This document shows, in pieces, positions 31,949 through 44,497 of a stretch of DNA of 47,760 nt. A program made the translations under genes and the position numbers. The DNA lies in the NCBI GenBank assembly GCA_024684455.1, contig JAIKWU010000032.1:1-47760 (forward strand). Reading direction: 5' to 3'. Under the pieces are notes generated by a model. It saw only the letters and a list, made by a program, of their open reading frames with translations. It searched no databases and was not told the origin of the DNA. Each line of letters starts with the position of its first letter. Within the stretch, counting starts at the first letter, position 1. Source of the DNA: Bacteroidaceae bacterium. GTDB taxonomy: Bacteria > Bacteroidota > Bacteroidia > Bacteroidales > Bacteroidaceae.

Positions 31949-32992
31949 TTAGTCGTTCTCAGGTCTCAGTTTGCGAACCACCTCACCCGTGCGCCACATC
32001 TCGCTGTCGCGCAAAGCCTTCAGTTCGGCTTCAAGACCGACGCGATAGTCAGGCTTCGAATTAGCATCGATGCTGATCTGTGCCTCATGGCCCGTCACAA
32101 CGCTGTGATAGAGTTTCTCGACCACAGGCTTGATGGCATCGTGGAAGGGGCCCATCCAGTCGAGCGCACCACGCTGAGCGGTGGTCGAGCAGTTGGCATA
32201 CATCCAGTCCATACCGTTCTTGGCGAACAGAGGCATGAGCGACTGTGTAAGTTCCTCAACCGTCTCGTTGAAAGCCTCAGAAGGTGTGTGACCATTCTCA
32301 CGCAGCACTTCATACTGTGCGAGCAACAGACCCTGAATGGCACCCATCAGCGAGCCGCGCTCACCGGTAAGGTCACTCGTAGCCTCACGCTTGAAAGTCG
32401 TCTCGAACAGGTAGCCCGAACCGATACCGATACCGAAGGCAAGCACCTTCTCAGTAGCATGGCCACTGGCATCCTGATAGACTGCGTACGAAGAATTCAA
32501 GCCACGGCCTTCGAGGAACATCGTGCGGAGGCTGGTACCACTACCCTTCGGAGCGACCATGATGACGTCAATGTCCTTCGGAGGAACCACACCCGTGCGG
32601 TCGTTCCACGTAATCGCAAAACCATGACTGAAGTAGAGCGTCTTGCCGGCTGTCAGATAGGGCTTAATCTTAGGCCACAACTGCATCTGTGCAGCATCGC
32701 TCAACAACATGCAGACAATCGTGCCGCGTTCGGCAGCCTCTTCGAGCGAGAACAGTGTCTCACCTGGTTTCCATCCGTCGGCCACAGCCTTGTCGTAGGT
32801 CTTACCTTGACGCTGGCCAACGATGACGTTGAAGCCGTTGTCACGAAGGTTGCAAGCCTGACCAGGACCTTGCACACCATAGCCCAACACAGCAATGGTT
32901 TCGTTTTTCAACACCTCACGAGCCTTCTCGAGAGGAAACTCTTCGCGGGTCATCACTTCTTCGATGACACCGCCAAAATTCATTTTTGCCAT
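31949..32992 (-). CDS. ilvC: Ketol-acid reductoisomerase
   Basis: Second common step of valine/isoleucine synthesis: Mg- and NADPH-dependent rearrangement and reduction of acetolactate. 347 aa, class I. The nucleotide loop GYGVQGPGQACNLRDNG is near 38-54. The active site includes VMVAPKGSGTSLR-type segment, TSDLTGERGSLMGAIQG (metal Asp/Glu) and the C-terminal knotted domain with ETVEELTQSLMPL and YANCSTTAQRGALDW. Last gene of the ilv operon, 40 bases after the thioesterase gene. Confidence 0.97.
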   Translation of the reverse strand: MAKMNFGGVIEEVMTREEFPLEKAREVLKNETIAVLGYGVQGPGQACNLRDNGFNVIVGQRQGKTYDKAVADGWKPGETLFSLEEAAERGTIVCMLLSDAAQMQLWPKIKPYLTAGKTLYFSHGFAITWNDRTGVVPPKDIDVIMVAPKGSGTSLRTMFLEGRGLNSSYAVYQDASGHATEKVLAFGIGIGSGYLFETTFKREATSDLTGERGSLMGAIQGLLLAQYEVLRENGHTPSEAFNETVEELTQSLMPLFAKNGMDWMYANCSTTAQRGALDWMGPFHDAIKPVVEKLYHSVVTGHEAQISIDANSKPDYRVGLEAELKALRDSEMWRTGEVVRKLRPEND

Positions 32993-33032
32993 AAGAATAA
33001 TAAGTTAATAAATTAAAATTGAATGTTAATCG

Positions 33033-33791
33033 TCAAAACTTCAGCAGCGCACGCACAACTGGCGTACCACGATCACCGCCAGGAATGAAGTCCTTACGCA
33101 CCTCGACCTCGTACGTATCGTCGTCCACCTGTCGGCGGAAGAAGGAGAGGAGGTCTCCATAACGGCTTTCTGCCATATAGGCTATCTCGAGACGATGAAG
33201 GTTGCGCTCTGCTGCGTAGTCGTCAATGCTGAAGAGGTCCATGATGTGTTCCACGTACTTAATGCTGTTGACGTGGCTGTTCATATCAATGTCGCTGTAC
33301 TTGGCATGGTGCGCCTTCACAAAATCCTCATCAGCAAGAGGGCGCACACGTCCTTGAGGAGCAATGGGACAAGGCTCTTCCGGCAAGAGAAACTGCTGGA
33401 ACACCTCGCCTTCCATCTGCTCGAGTTGTGCAGGCTGGCGTGTGTCGTAGTCAATCATTGCCCAGATGCTGCGGGCATAGCCAAACACCGTTCCGTCCTC
33501 TCCCTTGATGGAGAAGTTACGATTGGTAAAGAGGCGATAGATGTTCTCAATCCACGTACTTACAGCAAGGGTATCATAGACTTTCGGCATCTGCTCCATC
33601 TCAATGGCGAGGCGTGACAGTACCCACGTATAGCGCCGGTTGTTCAAGTCCATCATGCCAAAGCCACGCTTCACGGCATGGTTCTCCGCTGCATTCAGCA
33701 AGGTCTTTCCCAGCATGGGCCATGTCCACCTGCGCTGAAAGTCCGTGTTGAACGGGTCAACAACAATTGTTGTAGTATCAATCTTCTGCAT
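33033..33791 (-). CDS. Acyl-ACP thioesterase
   Basis: 252 aa from MQKIDTTTIVVDPFNTDFQRRWTW; the longer frame runs back into ilvN and lacks support. Double hot-dog fold of the plant FatA/bacterial acyl-ACP thioesterase family (PF01643): hydrolyses acyl-ACP to free fatty acid. NIYRLFTNRNFSI in the first domain and HAKYSDIDMNSHVNSIKYVEHIMD in the second carry the Asp/Asn-His catalytic set. Its start overlaps the end of ilvN by 14 bases, so translation is coupled. The position inside the ilv operon suggests a link to branched-chain acyl groups, which is inference. Confidence 0.9.
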   Translation of the reverse strand: MQKIDTTTIVVDPFNTDFQRRWTWPMLGKTLLNAAENHAVKRGFGMMDLNNRRYTWVLSRLAIEMEQMPKVYDTLAVSTWIENIYRLFTNRNFSIKGEDGTVFGYARSIWAMIDYDTRQPAQLEQMEGEVFQQFLLPEEPCPIAPQGRVRPLADEDFVKAHHAKYSDIDMNSHVNSIKYVEHIMDLFSIDDYAAERNLHRLEIAYMAESRYGDLLSFFRRQVDDDTYEVEVRKDFIPGGDRGTPVVRALLKF

Positions 33792-34329
33792 GTCTCTCCT
33801 TCTCGCGTTGTGCCAGATAGTCATCCAACTGTTCACGTGTACCGCGTGTGATACAGATACGTCCGGAGCGTGCAAACTGTCGTACCACACCGAGCGCATT
33901 CAAGGCTTCGAAAAGAGAAAGTATTTCCTCGGTCGTACCCGTCTTTTCTACAGCCGAATAGGTGGGATTCACTTCCACAATACGTGCTCCGTGATGACGT
34001 ACAATGCGGCAGATTTCGGGATTTTCGAGCATCGTCGGCGTAGAAATCTTCAATAGCGAAGACTCCAGCATAAAGATGTCTTCATCCAGATAATAACGTG
34101 CCTGCAACACATCGATACGCTTCTCAATCTGCATCTTCAGCATCTTCACCATCTCGGAAGAACAATAGCAGGTAATGGTGTATTTATGCACACCAGGCGT
34201 TGAGGATGCACATACATTCAGGCTCTCGATATTGATCTGGCGACGTGTGAACACCGCAGTAATCTGATTCAGGACACCAGCAAAGTTCTCGGAATACACG
34301 AGAATGGTGTATAGTTTATTTTCTTCCAT
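33778..34329 (-). CDS. ilvN: Acetolactate synthase small (regulatory) subunit
   Basis: Binds valine and activates/inhibits the large subunit. 183 aa; N-terminal ACT domain (about 5-80): LYTILVYSENFAGVLNQITAVFTRRQINIESLNV, the ligand-binding loop. The C-terminal ALS_ss domain ends VVRQFARSGRICITRG. It starts 3 bases after ilvB and ends inside the thioesterase start. The full length is present. Confidence 0.95.
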   Translation of the reverse strand: MEENKLYTILVYSENFAGVLNQITAVFTRRQINIESLNVCASSTPGVHKYTITCYCSSEMVKMLKMQIEKRIDVLQARYYLDEDIFMLESSLLKISTPTMLENPEICRIVRHHGARIVEVNPTYSAVEKTGTTEEILSLFEALNALGVVRQFARSGRICITRGTREQLDDYLAQREKERHAED

Positions 34330-34332
34330 CTT

Positions 34333-36045
34333 CTATCCTTTTACCTCCAACAGCATATCATCGACATTCTTTCCTGGCGGTGTCATCGGCAGCACATTGT
34401 CGTCTTCCAGAATGGCACACTCCATGATGTAGGGGCCGTCGGTATTGAGCATCTTCGCCACTGCATCCTTCAACTCACTACGTTCTGTAACGCATGAGTA
34501 AGGGATGCCGTACCCTTTGGCTATCAACTCGTAACAAGGGTTCAACATCCGTGTAAATGATTTGCGGCGATTCCAGAACATGTCCTGCCACTGACGCACA
34601 TTGCCCAGATAGTTGTTGTTCATCAAAATCATCTTCACGGGCGACTGATGCTCCATGATGGTACCGAGTTCTTCAATACACATTTGGAAACCTCCGTCTC
34701 CCATAAAGCATACCACAGTGCGGTCGGGCGTACCGAACGTGGCACCAATGGCGGCAGGCATTCCGTAGCCCATCGTACCCAATCCACCACTGATGCAAAT
34801 ACTACGGCGTTTCGGATACTTGAAGTAACGTGTGGCAAACAACTGATTCTGACCCACATCGGTCACCAGCACGGCATCGCCCTGTGTGGCTTCTGCAACA
34901 GCATTGACCACCTCACCCATAAGCAAGGGGCCTTCCTTGGGATGGATGGCTGGCTCGATGACTTTCACGCGCTCTTTTTCGTCAAGCGGTTTGAAAGAAT
35001 CACGCCATTCACGATGGTCGTTCTTCTGCAGCAAAGCCGTGATGGCAGGCAGCGACTCCTTACAGTCACCCACCACAGCCACGTCTGCCTTCACGTTCTT
35101 ATTGATTTCACTACGGTCGATGTCGAGATGAATCACCTTTGCCTGCTTGGCATAGGTTTTCAGGCTTCCTGTCACACGGTCGCTGAAACGCATTCCAATG
35201 GCAATCAGCACGTCGCATTCCTGTTCTTTCAGGTTGACGGCATAGTTGCCGTGCATACCCAGCATACCCACATTCAGCGGATGTGTGCTGGGCAGGGCAC
35301 TGAGACCCAGCATCGTGCGACCGGCTGGAATGTCGGCTTTCTCCAGGAATGCCTGCAATTCGTCCTGAGCATTTCCCAATTCGACTCCCTGTCCCACGAG
35401 AGCCAGCGGCTTCTTCGACTGATTGATGAGTTCAGCCGCAGCACGGACAGCATCGGCATCGAGTTTGGGATAAGGCACATAAGAACGGACAAAATCCACT
35501 CTCTCAGGCTTGAAGTCCACCAATTCTGTCTGAGCATTCTTGGGGAAGTCCAGCACTACAGGGCCAGGCCGACCGCTACGGGCAATATAGAAAGCACGGC
35601 TCACGGCCCAGGCAACGTCCTCTGCATGACGAATCTGGTAACTCCACTTGGAAATCGGCTGCGCCACACCTACGAGGTCAACCTCCTGGAAGAAGTCTGT
35701 ACCCAGCGCAGAGATAGGCACCTGACCTGCAATTACCACAATCGGTGTCGAGTCCAGCATGGCATCAGCCACACCTGTCAATGTGTTCGTTGCCCCAGGA
35801 CCGCTTGTCACAATGGCACAGCCCACCTGACCACTCACACGGGCATAGCCTTCAGCAGCGTGAGTAGCACCCTGTTCGTGACGAACGAGGATGTGGTCAA
35901 ATGCCTTTTTCTCGCCACGTGTATAATCATACAGCGCATCATAGACAGGCATGATTGACCCTCCTGGATAACCGAAGATTGTCTTCACCCCTTCGTACTG
36001 CAATGCGCGCATCAGCGCCTCGCTACCTGTTATCTTTTCTGCCAT
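34333..36045 (-). CDS. ilvB: Acetolactate synthase large (catalytic) subunit
   Basis: ThDP-dependent condensation of pyruvate to acetolactate (or with 2-ketobutyrate). 570 aa. Catalytic Glu57 is in VRHEQGATHAAEGYARV. The FAD/central domain includes VLDFPKNAQTE and GMLGMHGNYAVN. The ThDP-Mg motif GDGGFQMCIEELGT...NNNYLG is near 446-478. The length and motifs are normal. Between ilvD (18-base gap) and ilvN (3-base gap). Confidence 0.97.
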   Translation of the reverse strand: MAEKITGSEALMRALQYEGVKTIFGYPGGSIMPVYDALYDYTRGEKKAFDHILVRHEQGATHAAEGYARVSGQVGCAIVTSGPGATNTLTGVADAMLDSTPIVVIAGQVPISALGTDFFQEVDLVGVAQPISKWSYQIRHAEDVAWAVSRAFYIARSGRPGPVVLDFPKNAQTELVDFKPERVDFVRSYVPYPKLDADAVRAAAELINQSKKPLALVGQGVELGNAQDELQAFLEKADIPAGRTMLGLSALPSTHPLNVGMLGMHGNYAVNLKEQECDVLIAIGMRFSDRVTGSLKTYAKQAKVIHLDIDRSEINKNVKADVAVVGDCKESLPAITALLQKNDHREWRDSFKPLDEKERVKVIEPAIHPKEGPLLMGEVVNAVAEATQGDAVLVTDVGQNQLFATRYFKYPKRRSICISGGLGTMGYGMPAAIGATFGTPDRTVVCFMGDGGFQMCIEELGTIMEHQSPVKMILMNNNYLGNVRQWQDMFWNRRKSFTRMLNPCYELIAKGYGIPYSCVTERSELKDAVAKMLNTDGPYIMECAILEDDNVLPMTPPGKNVDDMLLEVKG

Positions 36046-36063
36046 CTACTCAGTAATCTATCT

Positions 36064-37866
36064 TTAATCAATAATTCTTACGCCGCCCTTGTCGGCACTG
36101 GCCACGCTCTGGGCGTAGGCACGCAGGGCTTTGCTGACCGTGCGTTTCCGTTTCAGCGGCTGCTGTGGGCGTGCATTAAGTTCTTCATCCGACAGCAACA
36201 CGTTAATCTTGCGGTTGGGAATGTCAATCTCAATCAGGTCGCCATCGACCAACTTACCGATGTTACCACCCGAGGCTGCTTCAGGCGAAATATGTCCGAT
36301 GCTCAGTCCGCTGGTTCCGCCTGAGAAACGTCCGTCAGTAATCAGCGCACACTCCTTCCCCATGTGCATCGACTTGATGTACGAAGTGGGATAAAGCATT
36401 TCCTGCATACCTGGGCCGCCTTTCGGACCTTCGTGCGTAATAACCACCACGTCGCCCTTCTGCACCTTTCCGCCAAGGATTCCTTCGCAAGCATCTTCCT
36501 GAGAATCAAACACCTTTGCAGGACCTGTAAACTTCCAGATGCTCTCATCGACACCAGCCGTCTTCACGACACAGCCGTCCTGAGCGATGTTTCCGAAAAG
36601 TACCGCCAAGCCGCCATCCTTCGTATAGGCATGTTCGATGTCGCGAATGCAGCCGTTCGCACGGTCGGTATCGAGGCTCTCCCACTGCGTGTCCTGCACA
36701 CCGAGTTGGTTGCAGAAGCGATTGGCAGGAGCAGACGAATAAATGCGCTGAGCCTCTGGGTCTATATCGTTGACAAGAATACTATACTTCTGAATATCCT
36801 CGCCCAATGTAGCACCATCTACGCGTTTCACGTCGAGATTGAGCAGACCGCCCTTCGCCAGTTCACCGAGAATACCAAGGATACCGCCGGCACGTCCGCA
36901 CTCCTGAACGCTATACTTCTGCGTATTCGGAGCCAGTTTGCACAGACAAGGTACACGGCGCGACAACTGGTCGATGTCGTTCATCTTGAAGTCCACGCCA
37001 CCCTCCTGTGCCACGGCCAGCAAGTGCAGAATGGTGTTCGTCGAACCGCCCATTGCTATATCCAGTGTCATAGCATTGAGGAAAGCCTCACGTGTCGCAA
37101 TCGATCGTGGCAGCACCGTCTCATCGCCGTCTTCGTAGTAGGCCATCGCATTCTTCACAATCTGACGCGCAGCCTGCTTCATCAGTTCATTGCGGTTCAC
37201 GTGTGTGGCAAGTATCGTACCGTTGCCAGGCAGAGAGAAGCCAATCGCCTCGGTCAGCGAATTCATCGAGTTGGCCGTAAACATACCTGAGCAGCAACCG
37301 CAGCCTGGGCATGAACGATTTTCAATCTCAGCCAACTCATCGTCCGACACACTTGGGTCGGCACCTTTCACCATCGCCGAAATCAAGTCAAGGTTTTCAC
37401 CCTTCCACTTACCAGCCTCCATCGGTCCACCGCTCACAAACACCGCTGGGATGTTCAGTCGCATGGCTGCCATCATCATGCCAGGCGTTATTTTGTCGCA
37501 GTTCGAAATGCAAATCATGGCATCAGCCTTGTGTGCGTTACACATATATTCCACCGAATCGGCGATAATGTCGCGGCTCGGCAGCGAATAGAGCATGCCA
37601 TCGTGGCCCATCGCAATGCCATCGTCGATGGCAATAGTGTTAAACTCGGCCGCATAGCAACCTAAACGTTCTATCTCCTGCTTCACAATCTGGCCTGCCT
37701 CGTGCAGATGAGTATGACCAGGCACAAACTGCGTGAACGAGTTACATATTGCAATAATCGGCTTGCCAAACTGCTCACGCTTCATGCCATTGGCTACCCA
37801 CAAGGCACGGGCACCTGCCATTCTCCTGCCTTCCGTACAAACGGAACTACGTAATGGAATCTTCAT
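36064..37866 (-). CDS. ilvD: Dihydroxy-acid dehydratase
   Basis: Fe-S enzyme removing water from dihydroxy-acids to give 2-keto acids, last common step before transamination. 600 aa. The cluster/Mg ligands are visible: Cys123 with Asp124-Lys125 in [11 protein letters not shown], and CPGCGCC at 186-192. [32 protein letters not shown] and [19 protein letters not shown] are conserved. First gene of the operon ilvD-ilvB-ilvN-thioesterase-ilvC. I saw no leader peptide rich in Ile/Val/Leu ahead of it. Confidence 0.97.
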   Translation of the reverse strand: MKIPLRSSVCTEGRRMAGARALWVANGMKREQFGKPIIAICNSFTQFVPGHTHLHEAGQIVKQEIERLGCYAAEFNTIAIDDGIAMGHDGMLYSLPSRDIIADSVEYMCNAHKADAMICISNCDKITPGMMMAAMRLNIPAVFVSGGPMEAGKWKGENLDLISAMVKGADPSVSDDELAEIENRSCPGCGCCSGMFTANSMNSLTEAIGFSLPGNGTILATHVNRNELMKQAARQIVKNAMAYYEDGDETVLPRSIATREAFLNAMTLDIAMGGSTNTILHLLAVAQEGGVDFKMNDIDQLSRRVPCLCKLAPNTQKYSVQECGRAGGILGILGELAKGGLLNLDVKRVDGATLGEDIQKYSILVNDIDPEAQRIYSSAPANRFCNQLGVQDTQWESLDTDRANGCIRDIEHAYTKDGGLAVLFGNIAQDGCVVKTAGVDESIWKFTGPAKVFDSQEDACEGILGGKVQKGDVVVITHEGPKGGPGMQEMLYPTSYIKSMHMGKECALITDGRFSGGTSGLSIGHISPEAASGGNIGKLVDGDLIEIDIPNRKINVLLSDEELNARPQQPLKRKRTVSKALRAYAQSVASADKGGVRIID

Positions 37867-37896
37867 CTTTTTGCCTTTCTACTTAAAAATATGATG

Positions 37897-37927
37897 CAAA
37901 GTTATCACTTTTCTGCCACGTGACCAA
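37897..37927 (-). promoter_or_regulatory. ilv operon promoter
   Basis: Minus strand TTG (37925-37927), a 20-base spacer and TAACTTTG (37897-37904), 30 bases before the ilvD ATG. The leader is short, leaving no room for a transcription attenuator. Confidence 0.7.
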
Positions 37928-38096
37928 TAAAAACGACAAAAAACGGCATTTTGCAACGAATTAAAACAAAATCCGCCTCGATTCTTCACAAATTCATGCA
38001 CAAAACAGCCGATGGTGTGACGATTCAAAAGCAAATTGCCCTCGCTGTCACCCTGTCGCCATACATCTCGGAAATACAGTGTCAAACATCAAAAAA

Positions 38097-38180
38097 GTAC
38101 CACCGCAGTGGTACAGTTGTTTCAGCCCAGTGGTACAGTTGTTTCAGTCCAGTGGTACAGTTGTTTCACTGCGCTGAAAC
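38097..38180. repeat. Four-unit palindromic repeat array (copy 3)
   Basis: 18-bp units start at 38097, 38119, 38141 and 38163 (22-bp period), separated by AGTT three times and flanked by A runs. Unit 1 is GTACCACCGCAGTGGTAC; units 2 and 3 combine a GTTTCA left arm with a TGGTAC right arm; unit 4 is GTTTCACTGCGCTGAAAC. It lies in the 348-bp gap between ilvD and the HD-domain gene, which otherwise shows only the ilv promoter and sequence I cannot assign. Confidence 0.9.
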
Positions 38181-38214
38181 AAAATGTAATGTACAGACTA
38201 TAAAACGGTGGGGG

Positions 38215-38748
38215 TTACCCGAAGCGTTCGCACCACACGTCGAACTTCTTCAGGCCCTCAGCACCGAATTTTTCCAGGCTTCGGCGTGCCTGATCGGGAG
38301 TCTTTTCCTGATCGGGACGAGTCTTGGAAAAGAACTTGTCGGCCCAGCAAATCAACTGCTCCGCCAGACTGACGGGCACGAAGTCGTGATGGGGCAAAGG
38401 CAGTTGCTGACGGATGATCTGTTCGCAAGTCAGCCCTGTACCTGTGTGCCGCTCGCAGACAAGCGCATGGAGCGGATAACCTTCGCGCCGCAATAGGTCG
38501 GCGCCAAGCAGCCCATGACAAAGATAAGGTTCTGTGCCAAAACAATGAATGCCTGGCGCATCAGTCAGAAAGATGCCGATGTCGTGAAGCATGGCTGCCT
38601 CCTCGACAAAGACGGTATCGACATCGAGGCGATGGCTCTTTATGGCTGCCAACGCTTTATCGGCAACAAGGCGACTGTGTGTCACCAGAATCTGCCAAAG
38701 GGGACTTTGCGGCTCGTAATATCGGTCGATGATTTGCTGATAGTTCAT
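38215..38748 (-). CDS. HD-domain phosphohydrolase
   Basis: 177 aa, cytoplasmic. HD superfamily metal-dependent phosphohydrolase: THSRLVADKAL gives His24, EEAAMLHDIGIFL the HD pair (about 55-56), and HGLLGADLLRREG and ERHTGTGLT the remaining metal ligands. The C-terminus (ISLAEQLICWADKFFSKTRPD-like) is typical of small bacterial HD proteins of unknown substrate. The start overlaps the PL11 stop by 4 bases. Last gene of the ligA-lipoprotein-PL11-HD run. Confidence 0.85.
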   Translation of the reverse strand: MNYQQIIDRYYEPQSPLWQILVTHSRLVADKALAAIKSHRLDVDTVFVEEAAMLHDIGIFLTDAPGIHCFGTEPYLCHGLLGADLLRREGYPLHALVCERHTGTGLTCEQIIRQQLPLPHHDFVPVSLAEQLICWADKFFSKTRPDQEKTPDQARRSLEKFGAEGLKKFDVWCERFG

Positions 38749-40562
38749 TTTGCTCCCAAATAAAAACCTGTTTCAGGCGGTTGGTTGTAGCCCACGTTCT
38801 CGGTGGCGACAGAAAGGCGGTAGGGGATGTCTTCCATGAGACAGGGAATGCGATGAGAAGTCGGATGGGTGGTAGTGTAGATGCGGAGTTGGCGGCTATC
38901 GGCTGTGCGGACGATGACCTCTTCCCGCCAGTCGCCGACGATGTCGGCCGACAGACAGGGATTGCTCTTCGAGCCGTTGTTGAAACGGCATTCGAGTGAG
39001 AAGTCTTTGATGAGTTCACACAGATGAGTGGTCCAGTTATACTTACTAATACGTTCATGATCAAGCATTTCACGCAAAAGGTCGCCATCCCACCACACGG
39101 CAAAGTTGACAGGAATGCGCACCTGTTCGGCCACCACTTCGCCTCGCACATTTCGGATGCCACGGCTGTCGGCCGACCACATCTCGACTCCAGCATTTGT
39201 CGGGTCAATATCTGCAGCCATGCCGCGCCCGACGTCGGTGTTGCTCCTGACTTGGAAGATGAGGCGGCCTGTGTGTGCGTCGCGCAGAGTAGAACCGTCG
39301 CGACGGTTCTCGTGAACGTCCCACACCTGCAACGTCGTGCTGTCAGGATAGAACGGCATCTGATGCAAGGCGTCACCATGACCCATGCGGGTGTTATAAA
39401 GGCCAGTGCCGTCGTTATTGACAGCCATCGAGCCGTAGGTGATTTCATCGCAGCCGTCGGCATCGACATCAGCGACACGCAGGTTGTGGTTGCCCTGACC
39501 GGCATAATCGCACCAAGGGGGTAAGTCGGTATCGAATACCCATCGCTGACGAAGGGTCGTCCCGTCCCAGTCCCAGGCAGCGAGAACAGTGCGTGTATAG
39601 TAGCCACGGCACATCACCACACTGGGGTGAATTCCGTCGAGATAGGCAATGCAGGCGAGGTAACGTTCAGAGCGGTTGCCATAGGTATCGCCCCAGTCGG
39701 CGAGACGTCCACGGGAAGGGACATAGTCGGCGGTATAGAGATTGCGCCCGGTCAATCCGTCGAAGACACTCAGATACTCTGGACCGTCGAGGATGCGTCC
39801 CAATGCTCGTCCCGACTGCCCGACGTAGTTCGCCGTGCTGTCGCCGATGCACTGCCCCACTCCATCGCGTGTACCGTCGGCTGTCTTCATGACTAACTCG
39901 GCACGCCCGTCGCCGTCAAGGTCATAGACCATGAATTGCGTGTAGTGGGCACCGGCACGGATGTTGGGCCCGAGGTCAATGCGCCAGAGATGCTCACCCG
40001 ACAGACGATAGCAGTCGAACAGGACGTGGCCCGTGTAGCCGTCGTGGGAATTGTCTCGGGCATTGGTGGGTTCCCATTTCAGGATGATTTCGTACTCACC
40101 GTCGCCATCTACGTCCCCCACACTGGCATCGTTGGCCGTATAGTTGTAGCGACGACCGTCGGGAGCCACACCGCCTTCTGGTTTGTGAAGCGTGATGGAT
40201 AGATAGTCGGCTTCTGGATTTACGAGCAAACACGACATCGAGTTTGTCTCCATCACTTGCAAAACATAGTCGGGCGCTGTCGCCGCAGAGAAGTCTGCAT
40301 CTAAAGTCTTAAAAAAGGTAGACGATGTTATCGGTTTGGGATTCAAACGTTTACCATTCTTCAGAATGTTAAAGTAAACATTGTCTGAATCGCTTTTGAG
40401 CCACCGCCAAGAGAACACGACGCTGTCGCTCCATTCGTCGCGTACAGCCACAAAGCCACGCCCCAACCGCTCACACTGAAGGTGGGTGTAGTCATAGTTG
40501 GGCTGCGCCTGAGCCAATGAACCACCCAAGCAAAACAAGAGGAACGAAAGCCAATAAAGCAT
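38745..40562 (-). CDS. Rhamnogalacturonan lyase (PL11)
   Basis: Cleaves the rhamnose-galacturonate backbone of pectin by beta-elimination. 605 aa from the ATG at 40562, which overlaps the preceding stop (TGATG); a TTG at 40565 is less likely. Signal peptide MLYWLSFLLFCLGGSLAQAQ. PL11 eight-bladed propeller with calcium loops: VGDVDGDGEYEIILKW, VYDLDGDGRAELVMKTADGT, VADVDADGCDEITYGSM, and the active region GQGNHNLRV and GHGDALHQ. The C-terminus ends GYNQPPETGFYLG as in the family. Isolated from any SusC/SusD pair, oddly placed after ligA. Confidence 0.92.
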   Translation of the reverse strand: MLYWLSFLLFCLGGSLAQAQPNYDYTHLQCERLGRGFVAVRDEWSDSVVFSWRWLKSDSDNVYFNILKNGKRLNPKPITSSTFFKTLDADFSAATAPDYVLQVMETNSMSCLLVNPEADYLSITLHKPEGGVAPDGRRYNYTANDASVGDVDGDGEYEIILKWEPTNARDNSHDGYTGHVLFDCYRLSGEHLWRIDLGPNIRAGAHYTQFMVYDLDGDGRAELVMKTADGTRDGVGQCIGDSTANYVGQSGRALGRILDGPEYLSVFDGLTGRNLYTADYVPSRGRLADWGDTYGNRSERYLACIAYLDGIHPSVVMCRGYYTRTVLAAWDWDGTTLRQRWVFDTDLPPWCDYAGQGNHNLRVADVDADGCDEITYGSMAVNNDGTGLYNTRMGHGDALHQMPFYPDSTTLQVWDVHENRRDGSTLRDAHTGRLIFQVRSNTDVGRGMAADIDPTNAGVEMWSADSRGIRNVRGEVVAEQVRIPVNFAVWWDGDLLREMLDHERISKYNWTTHLCELIKDFSLECRFNNGSKSNPCLSADIVGDWREEVIVRTADSRQLRIYTTTHPTSHRIPCLMEDIPYRLSVATENVGYNQPPETGFYLGAK

Positions 40563-41023
40563 CAAAGCGAAATGGTGTATTCCCTGACGACCTGTGCCGA
40601 CTGTGAGTTGATCAACTTGAACGTCAAGGTCAGATTGCTGAAGGGTAAATCAGAAAATGACATGATGCCTTTGGCCTTGTACGCTTCTTCGTTCATCAGA
40701 TAAACTTTCTGCTTCAGAACAAGAAGCGACAACGAATTGAGACGGCCCTGGTACGTAGTTTGTGCCGCGTCGTCACACTGTGCAGCCGCTTCAGCAACCG
40801 AACTGGCAGAGGCTGTCTGTGCGAAATACGACATGTCGTCAATGAGTTGCAAGCCTTGAAGACCAGCCTTGATTGCATCACGATACTCCTCGTGAGCAGG
40901 ATTCCCAAACGTGATACTTGAACACGTCGCTTTATAATAAATTGTTGCCGACGACTCGTCGTCACTACCACAGGAAACCAGCATCAGCATCGCTGCAGCC
41001 CAAAGAAAAATGTTCGTTTTCAT
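40562..41023 (-). CDS. Small lipoprotein of unknown function
   Basis: 153 aa. MKTNIFLWAAAMLMLVSC gives a lipobox with Cys18 followed by GSDDESS, an acidic +2 region that in Bacteroidetes often goes with surface export. The rest (TIYYKATCSSITFGNPAHEEYRDAIKAGLQGLQLIDD..., ending TFKLINSQSAQVVREYTISL) looks alpha/beta; I recognise no family. It lies 19 bases after ligA and its stop overlaps the PL11 start (TGATG), so it is probably co-expressed with the lyase. Confidence 0.75.
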   Translation of the reverse strand: MKTNIFLWAAAMLMLVSCGSDDESSATIYYKATCSSITFGNPAHEEYRDAIKAGLQGLQLIDDMSYFAQTASASSVAEAAAQCDDAAQTTYQGRLNSLSLLVLKQKVYLMNEEAYKAKGIMSFSDLPFSNLTLTFKLINSQSAQVVREYTISL

Positions 41024-41042
41024 ACTTTTTTGTGTATTTTTG

Positions 41043-43893
<2,851 letters not shown>

Positions 43894-43934
43894 ATTCTTA
43901 ACTTTTATTATTACGGGTTATCACTTTTAGTTCC

Positions 43935-44456
43935 TTACAATCTTTCTTTCCGTTGAAAATTCACAAAGGCGTATGGGACAGCATGGCGCTCATCGGCAGA
44001 ATGTTCCTCACGAAACACCTCACTCCACTCATTCATGTCAATTTCTGGGAAGAACGTGTCGGCTTCCGCCGGTGTGTCATGGACAAACGTCAGGCACAGG
44101 CGGTCGGCATAGGGAAGAGCACGCTCATAGACACTGGCACCGCCGATGATGAACACCTCCTGCGACTGAGGTGCATTGAGTTCGGCACGCTGGCAGCAAT
44201 CCTTCAGAGCCGCTTCGAGCGAACGGAACGTGTCTGCACCTGCAAACGACTGTTTCGTGCTGGTCAGCACAATGTTTCGGCGATTGGGCAGCGCGCCTTT
44301 CGGCAGCGACTCAAACGTGCGGCGGCCCATGATGACCGTACCGCCCGTCGTCAGTTCCTTGAACCGCTTCATGTCGTTCGGCAGCCTGTACAACAGATGG
44401 TTCTCAAAGCCGATGGCTCGATTCTCTGCCAGCGCAACTATGATGGATATTCTCAT
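43935..44456 (-). CDS. folA: Dihydrofolate reductase
   Basis: NADPH reduction of dihydrofolate to tetrahydrofolate. 173 aa from MRISIIVALAENRAIGFENHLLYRLPNDMKRFKELT; the longer frame to 44531 overlaps thyA and is rejected. The substrate Asp is in LPNDMKRFK, NADPH contacts are in VIMGRRTFESL and NRRNIVLTS, and VFIIGGASVYERALPYADRL is the conserved C-terminal half. It follows thyA by 41 bases, the common thyA-folA pairing that regenerates the folate used by ThyA. Confidence 0.96.
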   Translation of the reverse strand: MRISIIVALAENRAIGFENHLLYRLPNDMKRFKELTTGGTVIMGRRTFESLPKGALPNRRNIVLTSTKQSFAGADTFRSLEAALKDCCQRAELNAPQSQEVFIIGGASVYERALPYADRLCLTFVHDTPAEADTFFPEIDMNEWSEVFREEHSADERHAVPYAFVNFQRKERL

Positions 44457-44497
44457 GACGTTCTTCACCAATGACGCGATTTTTAACTCTTCACTTC

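Noticed and set aside
34648..35958. 436-aa plus-strand frame opposite ilvB
   Set aside because: Antisense to a complete acetolactate synthase; no motifs.
37867..37904. Leader-peptide attenuator before ilvD
   Set aside because: The predicted transcript leader is only about 25 bases and encodes no Ile/Val/Leu-rich peptide.
37951..38496. 181-aa plus-strand frame across palindrome array 3 and the HD gene
   Set aside because: It runs through the repeat array and then antisense to the HD-domain gene; no family and no promoter.
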